The notes under the pieces were generated by a model. It had not been told where the DNA came from and made no database searches. It saw nothing but the letters and a program-made list of their open reading frames with translations. This document shows, in pieces, positions 11,112 to 23,417 of a DNA stretch of 64,000 bases. Numbering within the stretch: the stretch's first letter is position 1; every line of letters starts with the position of its first letter. The stretch is from Portulaca oleracea (taxonomy: Eukaryota; Streptophyta; Magnoliopsida; Caryophyllales; Portulacaceae): contig CM055870.1 in the NCBI GenBank assembly GCA_029582165.1, positions 9,481,832 to 9,545,831 of the forward strand, in the 5' to 3' direction. A program made the translations under genes and the position numbers.

Positions 11112-11735
11112 TAGTTTTAGTATAATTGTATAAAAATGAATGACCTGACTGGATAAATCTCCTCCAAAAATTCACCCAAACTTCCGTAATCCATGACACT
11201 ACACCTCACCATTATCAGTAATCAATTAATTAAGCCCGTGGGAGTCAATGAAAATGTGAACATATGTACGGATAAAGATTACCCGATTGCGTAAATTCTC
11301 GTCAAAAGATAATTTCTGTAACGACAACTTGACAAGTAGTAGTGAATAAGAAATGTTTGGAGTTGATTAACTTTCATATTCAGTCACTCACACAATCCAA
11401 GGCTAGAAAGATTGAATTTTAATCCAAGGTCAGCCGAATAAATAAAAAAAGTTGTAGAGAAAAGAAAAGGGTGAAATTCATTGCAAAGTCAATTGAGGCC
11501 TTCTGCTGCTGCTAACCCCACCACCCGCGGCCAGTAATTAAAAATTCTGCAAAGGCTTGGTTGTCAGTGGAGGCTTGCGGCCGCTTTACACTTTACAGTT
11601 TCTCATTTTAATTACACAAATACCACTGCTTTTCAGCTTACACATTCTTAAATATCCCCGCTATTGGGTTTTACACTCGAAATTCTTCAACTTAAAACAC
11701 TTACTTATATAATTTTACTGATTCATTATGCAGGG
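11112..11735. other. Gene-free intergenic sequence
   Basis: Mostly AT-rich, with a GC-richer patch near 11510-11585 containing two GCGGCC sites. No gene or element boundary was recognised. Confidence 0.4.
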
Positions 11736-12010
11736 TGCTGACAAAAATTCGAGTACGGGTTAAATTTAGGACGGTCAATATCAAAGTTGAGATGACAAAT
11801 TGGTATTTGGATCCGATTTTTCGGGTCGGACAATTCGGATAGAACTAAATTCGGGTCAAAATTGGGTTTGGAAAATAGAAAAATGAGAACTATGGTGTCT
11901 AAATATTCGGTTAATTTCAAAATTTGGATGCATAATCTATGATCAAACCCGGTTTTTTCCGAGTCTAATAAATTTGGGTATTCGAGTCGTACAAAATTTT
12001 GTCAACGCTA
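11736..12010 (+). mobile_element. MITE family B, copy 1
   Basis: The ends GCTGACAAAAATTCGAG and ACAAAATTTTGTCAACGCTA are degenerate inverted repeats. The interior carries repeated TCGGACAATTCGG-like motifs shared with the copies at 12746, 24896 and 49228. Confidence 0.65.
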
Positions 12011-12335
12011 ATGAGATAAAATTATAGTTATATTATTATTATCATTATTATGAATTTAATAGTTAAAGGTTACTTTTATAGAATATAGCATAATTTTTTA
12101 AAAAAATATATTAATAAAAATAGTGAATATAGTAGGGCATTAGTTTAAAGGGCATACAAAATTGAAATTATTTTTTTGAGAGTAAAATTAAAAGTATTAA
12201 ATATTCAGATTTGAAAAGATTAAAATTTAGATCAAAATTAAAATTGTTAAATATAAATATTACATTGATCCCTTTAATATGAATGTCATATTCTTTTGTA
12301 TGATGAGATAATAAGTTTATCCACTTACCACAAAA

Positions 12336-12590
12336 GGCCTTGTTATTTTATATGGTATATGGTATCGCTACTCATCATACTTTATCACAATCATTACCAA
12401 TATATTTCTTTATTTTTCTTTCTCCTCACTTTTCTTATCTATTTTTCACATTCTTTTTCTTTACCTACCACATTAATCACATTTTTTAACAAATTTTACC
12501 ATATCATTTCATATTTTACCACGCTTTTCACAATTTCGTCATTCTACACCATTTTCACACCATACCAACTACACAAAATACATGACCTTA
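12336..12590 (+). mobile_element. MITE family A, degenerate copy 2
   Basis: Begins with GGCCTTGTTATTTTATATGG and has the family's CTTTCTCCTCACTTTTCTT and CACCA-type interior. The right end is weak, so the boundary is uncertain. Confidence 0.4.
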
Positions 12591-12660
12591 ATTTCATCTA
12601 TTTTCATTTTATCTAAGTCACTTTATCCATCTTTATTTACTTTATCAACCTATCCCACTC

Positions 12661-13220
12661 AGGTCGTGTTATTTTCTGCGGTTGGCAAACTGCGGTACCA
12701 CAGCCTACCACAATTTGCCACAACCCACCACATTTTGCCGCAAATAGCGTTGGCAAAAATCCGGGTCCGGGTAAATCCGGGTCGGACAAATTCGGACAAT
12801 GTCAAAATTCGGACGAGAAATTCGTGTCCAGACCCGGTTTTATTTCGAGTCAAACCCGGTCGGACAATTCGGACGAAGCTAAAATCGGGTTCGGACAATA
12901 GAAAAAAGAGAAATTTTATGTCCGAATATTCGGTCAATATAAAAATTCGGACGAAAAATCTACGTCCAAACCCGGTTTTTTCCGGGTCAGACAATTCGGG
13001 TAATCCGGGTCGGACAAAATTTTGCCAGCTCTAGCCGCAAATCATTATTTTTCTCTCTCCTCACTTTTTTCTCCCCTCACTTTTCTCATCTACCTTTTAC
13101 ATTTTCTCTCCTCACCTACCCCATATACCAATAACCTACCACAATTTCACCACACCCCACCACAATTCCACCACACCTCACCATACCATTCCACAAAATA
13201 CCGCATAAAAGAACACAACC
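12661..13220 (+). mobile_element. MITE family A, copy 3, split by a nested MITE
   Basis: The left end is GTGTTATTTTCTGCGGTTGG and the right end is TACCGCATAAAAGAACACAA, with the family's CCACCACACC interior. A family B element occupies 12746-13033, and removing it with one target copy joins the two halves into a normal-sized family A element of about 265 bp. Confidence 0.7.
12746..13033 (+). mobile_element. MITE family B, copy 2, nested, with 9-bp target duplication
   Basis: Starts AGCGTTGGCAAAAATCCGGG and ends GGACAAAATTTTGCCAGCTC, forming inverted repeats. GCCGCAAAT directly repeats at 12737-12745 and 13034-13042, a 9-bp target duplication as made by Mutator-like transposases. The interior repeats TCGGACAATTCGG-type motifs. 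It is non-coding and non-autonomous. Confidence 0.75.
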
Positions 13221-13899
13221 TCATTCACCAACCTACCGTACCAAAAAAGTGGACTGAAATAGCTGAATGAAAAAAGGGGTTAGGCTTTGGACTCAAAATT
13301 GAGCTATATATATTAAGGAAACAAATCAGTATATACATTTTCAAATTTAGATACATGTAAAGTATTTTAATAATTAAAATTGAGGTATCTATTATTATGT
13401 ATTTGGGGAGTAAATCTTTGGGGATTCATTGGATTTAAGTGGGGCGTAATTTTGATGAGGAGAGAATGAATAAATAAAAGAAAAAAAGGACAGACTGATA
13501 GCTAATTAATAGTGGAGGAAAAATAAAATCACAGGTGCACATGTTGTATTTAAGGTGGCGCATTCGGAGGATCTAATGGTCTACTACTCCCTTCACCCTT
13601 CCTCACTCTGGACTCTGGAGTATATTACCCTCCTTTTCCTTCAATTCTTCTGCACTTCTTCCCCTGCAATTCCGGCTCCTCAGAACATTCATTCATTACC
13701 CAGCTCACCTACGCTCCAAAACAACTCACTTCGAACTCGCATTCATCACCTCTTTTTCCGGGTATATACTCTATACTCTATACTCTATACTCTTCCCCCT
13801 TTTGTTCTTGTTCGGATCTGGGTTTTTGATTTTGCTGTTGTTGAATTTTGTGGTGGATTGTAGGTAGATCGATCGATCTTGGGAGGTATATAGAAGAAA
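13221..13899 (+). promoter_or_regulatory. Upstream region and 5' leader of the auxin carrier gene
   Basis: AT-rich DNA passes into a pyrimidine-rich probable leader from about 13580. A TATTTAA box near 13541 is a possible core promoter. A 7-bp microsatellite (TATACTC, about four units) lies at 13765-13793. The transcription start and any leader intron cannot be fixed without transcripts. Confidence 0.45.
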
Positions 13900-16800
13900 A
13901 TGGTGTCTGGGAAGCAAGGAGAAGAAGCGATAGTGGCAAATTTCAGCGACAACGACAACAATCATACTGGTGGTGCTTTGGAGACGAGCAAGGACGACGC
14001 TGAAAATGAACACTCGGGTGGTTTCAACATGAAGAGCCTCCTTTGGCATGGTGGTTCCGTTTGGGATGCCTGGTTCAGTTGCGCCTCCAATCAGGTTCAA
14101 TTCATGAATTCATTCATCAATAATTAGTAGAATATGTATGTATGTGTGTATACACACATGATGTGTTTTATTGAATGAATTTGTCGTGTTTTGTAACAAG
14201 GTTGCACAAGTGCTGTTAACTTTGCCATACTCCTTCTCCCAACTGGGGATGCTATCCGGAATCATTCTGCAAATTTTCTATGGGATCATAGGCAGCTGGA
14301 CTGCTTACCTCATCAGTGTTCTTTATGTGGAGTATAGAGCCCGCAAAGAGAAAGAGGGTGTCAGCTTCAAAAACCATGTCATTCAGGTAACCATCACCAT
14401 CTTTTAATTCCTACTATAAATCCCAACTTACCAAACTTCTTCAACCTTCAACCATCTCCATAAATTATCCACTCTCCAAACCCATTTCAAAAAAAGAAAG
14501 CCCCCCATAATTATTATTAAACTTGGTAGAAATATGGTCAAGTTTTCTTATTTGATGGAGAATGTTTCCATGAATTCAGCGTAATTTCGTACAACTTCAT
14601 CATATAAAATCAAAGTATACATATGTTTAAATTTATGATAGTATTTAATAAATAAAAAATTAATGGGTGCAGTGGTTTGAAGTGCTGGATGGATTATTGG
14701 GGCCATACTGGAAAGCAGTGGGACTGGCATTCAACTGTACTTTCCTTCTATTTGGATCGGTCATTCAACTGATAGCTTGCGCAAGGTAAGATGTGTATTG
14801 TTGCGGATTGTTTTTTATGTACATAATCCATGGTGGTTGAATTCAATAGAAGAAGGGTATTTTGGCAATATATGTATATGAAATTGTATGAATTGTTGAA
14901 TGATGATTGATTGGTAAGAAATAGAATAATAATGGAAAATAACAAGGTAGGATGAATGTGGATGCAGTAACATATACTATATAAATGATCATCTGGACAA
15001 GCGCACATGGACATACATATTCGGAGCATGCTGTGCGACAACGGTGTTCATCCCCTCATTCCACAACTACCGGATTTGGTCATTCCTTGGTCTTGGCATG
15101 ACCACTTACACTGCTTGGTATATGGCCATTGCTGCTCTTGTCCACGGCCAGGTATCATTTCTTCTTTTTTATTTAATATTCACCATGGACTATCAAATAA
15201 TTTAGTAATTTACCTACCATATATGTGTTACGCCATTCAAATTACTAAATATTGCTAGTATTTTTCTTATTAAATAAAATGACAACAATAACTTCAATCT
15301 ACTAGTAATTTAGATGAAGTTTATGGTGACCTGAATATATTGAATTTTATCCAAGATAACATTAGCTACCCAATGTTGGGATGATTTCGTTTTACTAAAT
15401 TACTTTTTGGGATAGTAGTTAGAATGTTTAGATTTTAGTGATGGGAAGATTTACGTGGGTATAGATGTCATAGTGTTTATAATCCTATCATAGTAGGGGA
15501 AAATAACAATACAGTACTACTCCTACTCAAATGTCTAGATTTTAGTGATATCAAGATTTTTGTAAAGTCATTGTGTTTGTAGTGTTATGAATTTTTGATG
15601 CTAGGGAAAAGGAATAAAGATGTATTACTGTAGTATTGTGCTCACTCCGTCTCATATTAATAATGGTAATTAGTTGATTCACGGTCTCTAGCTCTTTTAT
15701 TGATAATTTACTATATAATATTTTATTAACAATTACATTATTATACTTTTACGATAGCATTTCTCATTACAAGTCTAATGACAGTTATTTTATGTAATAA
15801 ATTATTTGTATATATAGAGAAATTTATGGTCAAAATTTTTGAAATTTACGTGTACAATCTTTAAAGACGACAATTAATATGAAACGGATGGAGTAATATT
15901 TAAATTTTAGTGACATGAAGATTTTTTATAAACAATTAAATCAAGGTGCTTGGGTTACTCTTGCATGAATATCAAATGAATATTCTTTTTTCCTACATTT
16001 GACCACTCATATTTAGAAGATAATAAATAATTCAAATAGTTAATTAGAAAGTCACATAAAAACAAGAACCCATGAAAGTAGTATTATGTAATAGTAATAA
16101 CTAATAAGACATGGAAGAGTGTAATGAAGAAATTGATGATGGTGCAGGCGGAAGGGGTAACACACTCAGGGCCAACAAAATTAGTGCTGTATTTCACAGG
16201 CGCCACTAACATACTATACACATTTGGGGGACATGCTGTTACTGTGTAAGTTTTCTATCCCACGTACCACTCTCATTTTTCATATATTACACGTTTCTTT
16301 AATTGTGGTTTTTGTAATTATAGTTCTAGATTAATTGTTGCTTGTGTAATATTAGAGCGATTAATAATTTACTTGAGATTATGGGATGAACATTATCACA
16401 CAATTAGTTATTAATTATATTTATGATTCAAAAATTAACTTTGTATGACATGCTAACTATAGTATAATCTTCAAACATTATTCTTAAACCAATTTATGAT
16501 TGTGTTCGATAATAATGTTTAAGATAGTTAGCGTTTAGCATTTTAATCAAGTCGAAACTCTAATTACATAGATAATAACGCTCGGTTAGACAATGTTGTG
16601 ATTAACATTTACCGTTGCAAGTATTCTCTAAAACTTGATTTTGTTAACGTTTAATGTTTGTAATAACATTTCATATTTTTTCGTTAAAAAAAACCTTTGG
16701 AAACTTTATCTTTTGAAATAAAATCATCTATGCCCTTATATGTCAATTCACAATAATTTGCTAACTCAACCGCTAAATTTATCGTACACAATTTTCATTT

Positions 16801-19331
16801 GAACAATCATTCGTTATCCGCTATCTAAACTATTATCCACTACATAAATAAGTAATCATTATCTAAAACGTTAATTTTAATGAACATTACATATCTATTC
16901 TTAGTTTTTAAATGTGATGCTTGATTAATAGCTTGATGCATCAACTCCATTATACAACATTAAAATTGGAATTCTAGCTTGATGAATGATGATGATTAGA
17001 GAATCAAAAGGAAAAGAGCTACATATAAACATTTGGGCTCTTTTTAATAAGTGTACTCCATATATTAAATAAATAATGAATTAAGTGATTAGGTAATAAA
17101 TTGATAATAGTATTTAAGTGGCACAATTTCTACTTGCAGCTTTTGCCGGGTTTTCCGGATATCGAGGATTAAATAGGGATTTGCATTAGACAATATCATA
17201 GGAGTTTGCTTTTCTTTGCTCCCCATTCTCATGCCCAAAAGCCTATTCACTTCTCTATTTTAATGTAGTACTAGTAGTGAGTATCAAATGAAAGTTAAGT
17301 CATGCATTAAAAAAAAAACTCTCACTTGGTTTGGATCATTTTATTTGGATATTTAATTTTATCCAATCTTTTAAAAAAATATTTATTTTTGGTAATTCTT
17401 ACGAGGTGAATGGAATATAGAAAGCAATTATCTATTTATATATCGATTGGTCCGATATACATTTATTTTTTGAAGTTATTTGGTATTATTAGGGATTTCT
17501 CATTTACATGGTAAGGGGCTATTTTGTTTTTGTTTTTGGAATGTTTTCCTTTTTTTTAGAAGACAATTTATTTCAGGTTGTTTGTACATAATAAAAAAAA
17601 TTTAAATAATAATATACTTAAGGCACCGTTCTTTTGTGCGTTGCGTTGCGTATGCGTTTCGATAAATTGTATTTGGGTTGCGTTAGGTTGCGGTAGGAAA
17701 TAATAAAAAGGTGAGTAGAGGTGAATAGTAGATTGTGATAAGTTGCGTTATCTTGCGTTTGTCATGCGTTAGATTTTATTGATTTTGCGTTGCGTTTGGG
17801 TGCGTTAACGCACAAAAGAACGGTGCCTTATTATAAGAAATTTATTAAAAAAAAATTCAGTTAATGAAACCCAAGATATTTATTAAACGAACTTTCTGTT
17901 TAGATATTAGTACTAATGATTTATTATTCTTTTGGAAATTTCTAACAAGTTAATTATTATAATTAATAACTAGCTACAAACCAATTGATTCATGATTTCT
18001 CTTGTTTTATTCAATTTTATTATGCCTCTTTAATGCAACCTCCAATATTTTTTTCCTCATTTTTTAATCATTAAATCCCCCTAAAGAAAATTCCAAAAAT
18101 AAGATGTTTGATGATTGCTCTTTGGCTATGCATTCATGAAAATTTAAAATTTTCCATCTTTGTTTGGCACGATTCATATATACTTTTAATGGGAACAGCA
18201 TTTATTCAGTAGTATGTGTCACAATTTTTCATTTTAATGAAAAAGAACCATTGTTAAATGAAACTTGTTGTTGTAAACTGTAAACCCATCATTTTTACAG
18301 TTTTTAATCAAACAAAAATATTACCTGAAACGCAATCTACTGTTATTTGATAAAGATCTATGAGATGAGATGTTTGATTCTAGAAAACTATTTTAGTCAA
18401 AATTTGTAGTCATGGTTTGACTCAGTTGGATGACTTGATTACGGTTCTTTTTACCTAATCATCACCCCAAGTCATGTGTAATTGTGACTGCTCCCCAGAC
18501 ATGAAGAAGAAGTTAACTGAACCAAGGAATCAGAATCCAATGTGGTATACCTGAGGATACTGTAGTCATTTCAAATGAAGTTGAATGTGAGGATCATTAT
18601 TATTGGCTTAAAAGTGTTGCAAGTATAATGATTAGTTCATTAACAATAATAATTAAGTGGTGATTTAATTGAGGCTTGTCCTATATCAATTGTTGACTAA
18701 TACTCCGTTGTTAGACTGTTAGTAGCCGTTAATGATTGGGAATATAATTAATTAATTAACGGAAATGAATGAATAATGGCAGGGAAATAATGCATGCGAT
18801 GTGGAAGCCCCAGAAATTCAAGTACATTTATCTGCTGGCCACACTGTATGTGTTCACACTCACAATCCCATCAGCAGTCTGTGTTTACTGGGCATTTGGA
18901 GATGAACTCCTTAATCACTCCAATGCATTCTCTCTTCTCCCCAAGGATGGCTTCCGTGATGCTGCCGTTATTCTCATGCTCATTCATCAGGTCCTAATTT
19001 AATTTCCCTCGACGTAATAAATATTTAATATATTATTGAGATTATAAAGTGACAGATAATATGAAATGCGGATGCAGTTCATTACATTTGGGTTTGCATG
19101 CACGCCGTTGTACTTCGTGTGGGAGAAGGTGATAGGACTGCATGACACAAAGAGCATATGCATAAGGGCATTGGCAAGGCTACCAGTGGTGATACCAATA
19201 TGGTTCTTGGCAATCATATTCCCATTCTTTGGCCCAATCAACTCTGCTGTGGGTGCCCTCCTTGTTAGCTTCACTGTCTACATCATTCCAGCTCTTGCCC
19301 ATATGCTCACTTACTCCAAGCCCTCTGCTAG

Positions 19332-19379
<48 letters not shown>

Positions 19380-21724
19380 TCTACACTCCTTAACATTCAA
19401 TGCACACTACTAAATGCCTGACATTGCCCCCTTCTCTTCTGTCTCCCATACCTCATTATTCATCACTTTAGGGCCCCAGTAATAGTATTTATACCCTGAC
19501 ACGTCCTCTTATGCGAATGTCCTTTGGACTTGAAATGTGGATGCTGTAAAAATCTCTGGTTCATTAGTCTGGCTCTAATATCATGTGAAACCATCTCAAT
19601 CAAAAGTTTAAGCTAAAGTGCCCGTAATAATTTTTATATTTTAACTTCATTCTTAACTTGCACTCTAATCCATTCCCAATATTGCCCTTGTTTAAAAAAA
19701 AAGGAATGAGTTAAGATAGATGGATAAAGAATTAGATGTACAATAGGGGGGAGTAATCATTGTCTCATCACAAAGTAGTTAGTTAATTAATTAATTGTGT
19801 AAACAAATGTTAAAACAATGTTTAAGTTGCAGGGTTTGTGAATGGCCGACCCAATACCCCTAAAACTAGTAGGGGTGAGCTGTCTAAAAATGACTTTAAG
19901 ATATAAACTATAGTTTGTGTGTGTATTATTTTATATAGTTAGGGAGAAATGGAATGGGATTCTTCTGTCTTGGTCATTATGACATAATTGGTAGAGGAAT
20001 GGGGATGGATGTGGTAGTGGGTACCCCCCGGTTTTATTGGGGCTTCTTTTTTACACTACTTATACTTGCTATTGGATAGGAGTGGGAGGTGGGGTACTCC
20101 CTTAAAAACATATACATTCACAATCACATACTATACATTACATACATGATACATATCTCTCTATCTATCTATGTTTTTCATTATTAATTTCATTGCATTT
20201 ATTGCTCCCATTTTCACATTTATACCTTAGGATAATGAATGGCTATACATTATTTGATTTTGATTGAGTTTCCCATCGAAGTCACTTCTTTCTGGGTCTG
20301 TTGGAATCGATCTCTTTGCGACAGTCATTAATGTCTGTTGAGGTGGAATTTTGATGGGTCTGTTGGAATCAATCTCTTTCCGGGCAGTCACTATTGTTTG
20401 TTGAGGTGGAATTGAGGTGGAATTTTGGTTATGTTTTATATTTTTCTGGTATGTGGTGAGGTGGAATTTATGCTGAGAGTGAGTGTTGAAAAGAAAGTAT
20501 GTTGAGTGGACATGAAGAGGACATTTAACAAAAATGACTTGACCTGGTTGAACTAGAACAAGAACCATATCTTGTAAAGAAGATAAACACGCTTTTCATA
20601 CATACTGTATCAGATCAGAATCAAACAAACCAGCTAGCCCAGATAGACACCTATCCCATCCATCAAGTTGCTAGCTAGAATTTGAAAAGTATGTGCGTCG
20701 AATCCTCTTAGGGACTTGAAGGCGACTTTTGAGCAGAAATCGATCTGACCTAGTTTCGAGCACTTGAACAAGAACCATATATTCTAAAGATAAACACACT
20801 TTATACTGTATCAAAGATCCAAAATCAAACAGCCAGCTTACCCAGATGGACACCTATGAAATTTTGAAGTGGGAGTGGGGTGAAATTGGGCAAAAAAGAT
20901 GAAGTTGTATATAGGGATTGGTAGGCTGTCATTTTCAATTAGTTACCACAAAAATACAATTTGGCAAAGGGAGTTGTTTCTGCTACAGTTTGAAGATTGG
21001 TGGCATATGCAGATTGAGCTGGCTAAAATTGACCATTAACTACATCATACATCACTCTCCCCCCATTTGTATTTGCCTTGTTGCTGAGTTTTACCTGAAA
21101 AAAATTGACTACCATAACATGGAGTGTGGGAGTTTGAACACTATATGTGAGTGTGAAAGTACATGCATATGGTTCCTAGCCTACTTTTGCTTCCCCTCAA
21201 ATTGATCAGTCTGAGTGCAAAATGAGGTCATGATGCTGATATTAGAAGCAATGTTCACTACTAAAATTCTACCTGAAATAGAAAACACATTAGTAAATGA
21301 AACTGTTTCTGCCAGATTTTTTAGGCAATCACTGTTCTATCACATACTAGTCCAAGTCCAAAGCAGAACAACATGTGGACAAACTTCATTTAATCACTTT
21401 GTTTGATTATAGTCACCTTTTTTGTTTTCGGGGCCCACTTGAAACTGGACTCATACTGGGAGTTGTTGTTTACAGAACGCCGCAGAGAAGCCGCCGTTCT
21501 TCCTACCGAGCTGGGCAGGGATGTACGCGCTCAACATGTTCGTCGTGGTGTGGGTGCTGGTGGTTGGGTTCGGGTTTGGAGGATGGGCAAGTGTCACAAA
21601 CTTCGTCAGGCAAATCGACACATTCGGACTGTTTGCAAAGTGCTACCAGTGCAAGCCACCAGTGCCGCCATCGATGGCCGGAGCGCCCAAGGCGGCTCCG
21701 GCTCAGCCAGCACTCCATCACTAA
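13900..21724 (+). CDS. AUX1: AUX1/LAX1-type auxin influx carrier
   Basis: Plasma-membrane proton/IAA symporter of the amino acid/auxin permease family, driving auxin uptake in roots and vascular tissue. Exons: 13900-14094, 14201-14386, 14673-14785, 14968-15151, 16148-16245, 18783-18990, 19078-19335, 21476-21724, giving 496 residues. Introns are GT-AG and exon lengths sum to 1491. Family motifs run in order: LLWHGGSVWDAWFSCASNQ (exon 1), VAQVLLTLPYSFSQLGMLSG (exon 2), NIYYINDHLDKRTWTYIFGA (exon 4), FGGHAVTVEIMHAMWKPQKF (exons 5-6), PIWFLAIIFPFFGPINSAVG (exon 7), QIDTFGLFAKCYQCKPP (exon 8). The variable N terminus (MVSGKQGEEAIVANF), GPYWKA and EGVTHSGPTKL fit the AUX1/LAX1 branch rather than LAX2/LAX3; Arabidopsis split AUX1 and LAX1 late, so this is co-orthologous to both. 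Introns 5 (2.5 kb) and 7 (2.1 kb) are long and carry repeats. No disrupting change is seen. Confidence 0.96.
15641..15896 (+). mobile_element. Stowaway-like MITE in intron 4 of the auxin carrier
   Basis: The left end CTCACTCCGTCTCATATTAA and the right end AATATGAAACGGATGGAGTA are inverted repeats of the CTCCCTCCGT class. The interior is AT-rich and non-coding. It lies in the transcribed sense intron, about 490 bases after exon 4. Confidence 0.75.
17619..17830 (+). mobile_element. MITE in intron 5 of the auxin carrier, family A-related
   Basis: Near-perfect inverted ends: TAAGGCACCGTTCTTTTGTG on the left and its complement ending at 17830. The interior is rich in TGCGTTGCG-type motifs. The GTTCTTTT core of the ends is shared with family A, but the interior differs, so it is a subfamily. 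It has no coding capacity. The clean ends suggest recent activity. Confidence 0.8.
19336..19378 (+). repeat. (TC)n microsatellite at an intron donor
   Basis: About 20 TC units begin directly at the GT of intron 7 of the auxin carrier, so the donor reads CAG then GTCTCTCTCTC. The pyrimidine run occupies positions where GTAAGT-like bases are usual. Confidence 0.9.
20291..20413 (+). repeat. Two-copy about 62-bp tandem repeat in intron 7
   Basis: GGGTCTGTTGGAATCGATCT and GGGTCTGTTGGAATCAATCT start two consecutive related units, each ending in TTGAGGTGGAATT. They differ at several positions. Confidence 0.75.
20541..20857 (+). repeat. Direct repeat of about 115 bp in intron 7
   Basis: 20541-20657 and 20747-20857 share GAACAAGAACCATAT, AGATAAACAC, ACTGTATCA and CAGATRGACACCTAT in the same order, about 90 bases apart, with indels. 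The duplication has no coding sense and its origin is unknown. Confidence 0.75.
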
Positions 21725-22780
21725 CTCTATTAAGTTGCCCATATTTTGTACCATACACATGATGGCTAGTGATCGACGCGCCCAATATTTTGCCTACAAT
21801 TGTAACGTCTCCTTCTTTTTCTTATTTGTAGAACTTATTTATTTCTTAGAATTAGCTAATTAATTTATCGAGTGTGTGCGTGTGGGTGTGTGTTTAAGCT
21901 TGTCGATTCGTTCCAGAAAAACCAAGAAGAAAATACAAGTTGGTTTTTCTCTAGCTTCTTTTTTTTTTTTGTTGTTGGGTAAGATAATAGTATAGGACTC
22001 TGTAAACAGTCTGGCTCTACTTGTAAGATTATGATTGCTAATATTTGATTCTCTACATGGATGATTAATTTCTGATCTTCTTGATGAACTATACCTTAAA
22101 AGGGAAAAAAAAGGGAAAATGTAGAATTAATTTTTCTGGGAAAGTTAATGAATTTTTCAAGGTGGGCAAATTTTCTCATATTTGATTGTGACAAATAGAC
22201 AGGAAAGTTAAGCGTGCGCCCCATTATTTTACTCTCAAACTCAATAAATATTTCAAGGAGACTGTAAGGAAAGTCTTTCTTGAAAAAAAAATTTCATGAG
22301 ACTATCACACGTACCATAAAGGTAAGTGTATAGGTTGTAAACCAGGAGGAAATCAATCAATGAATCAATCAAAAATCATAATTAGAGGGCATGTGAGGAG
22401 AGTATCTTGATAAATAAGGTTGCAAAATAGGTGAATACTTCGAGTTAGAAAAGGGCAACATAACGTGGGCTGGATCTCAAAGTGAGGGCTTGAACATGGG
22501 CTCTTAAACTTAATTAATTACCCTCTCTTTTGACCTCCTGTTTTTTTTTTTTCTTCTTATCAAAAATAAATTGTGATAATTATGAGGGAAAATGGGAAAG
22601 GGACCCACAGTGTTGAAATTCACATGGGTTGCAACTCCATCTGGTAATCACGTGCCAATAATTACTCTGAATTTGCAATTTGCAAAATTTCATGAATCTA
22701 ATTTTTAACGAGGGGTGGGAGTAGCAGTGGTGTAAAGGCGAGGAGAGCAAGTGACTGCTTTGCTTGAATGTTGATGGATT
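21725..22780. other. 3' region of the auxin carrier gene and intergenic DNA
   Basis: The first about 350 bases are the likely 3' UTR, which is T-rich with a GTGTGTGCGTGTGGGTGTGT tract near 21872. The rest is AT-rich and shows no gene. Confidence 0.45.
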
Positions 22781-22999
22781 TAGGCCCTGTTCTTTTCTGC
22801 GGTATTTTGCGGTGTGGTGTGGTGGAATTGTGATAGATTATTGCTATGTGGGGTAGGTGAGGAGAGAAAATGTAAAAAGTAAATGAGAAAAGTGAAGAGA
22901 GAGAAGAGTGAGGAGAGATAAAAGTAATGATTTGTGGCAAACTGCGGTGAGTTGTGGTACCGCGACAGTTTACCAACCGCAGAAAACAACAGGGTCTTA
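22781..22999 (-). mobile_element. MITE family A, copy 4
   Basis: TAGGCCCTGTTCTTTTCTGC on the left mirrors GCAGAAAACAACAGGGTCTTA on the right (differing by a few bases). The interior is GTGGTGTGGTGG and AGGAGAGAAA, the complement of copies 1 and 3, so it lies in the opposite orientation. Confidence 0.75.
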
Positions 23000-23175
23000 G
23001 TTGGACTTCATTCATCACTCGAGTTTAGTTTATTTAATTATGATGCAGGTTGTGTAATCTTGCAATTATTTCTGTATTAAATGGTCATCATAGATTTATT
23101 ATAAGTTTGTGTCTAAGATACTCAAAGTCAAATTTGTTTGCAGGTTTTCTCATCTTAGATTTATTATAAGTACTT

Positions 23176-23417
23176 GGGTCATGTTCTTCTATACCGCGGC
23201 TAGTTGCGGTGCCACAACGCACCACACTTTGTCAAAATCCACCATAACACACCAATTCATCACAATTTACCACAATCCACCATAATCTACTTTTTCAAAT
23301 TTACAATTATAAAACACAAAACTCACCACAACTTACCATTAATCCACCACAATTTCACCATACCCACCAAAATTCCACCACACTGCACCACGCCATACCG
23401 CAGCCAACAGTAGGATA
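23176..23417 (+). mobile_element. MITE family A, copy 5
   Basis: Ends GTTCTTCTATACCGCGGC and ATACCGCAGCCAACAGTAGG, with the CACCACAATT interior. It is only about 180 bp from copy 4. Confidence 0.65.

Noticed and set aside
12582..13270. Several Pro/Arg/His-rich frames of 82-150 codons
   Set aside because: They fall inside nested MITEs and reflect their CCACC and TCGGAC repeats.
21375..21863. Overlapping frames across the last auxin-carrier exon
   Set aside because: The frame of exon 8 (21476-21724) encodes the conserved AUX1-family C terminus; the others are shadows.
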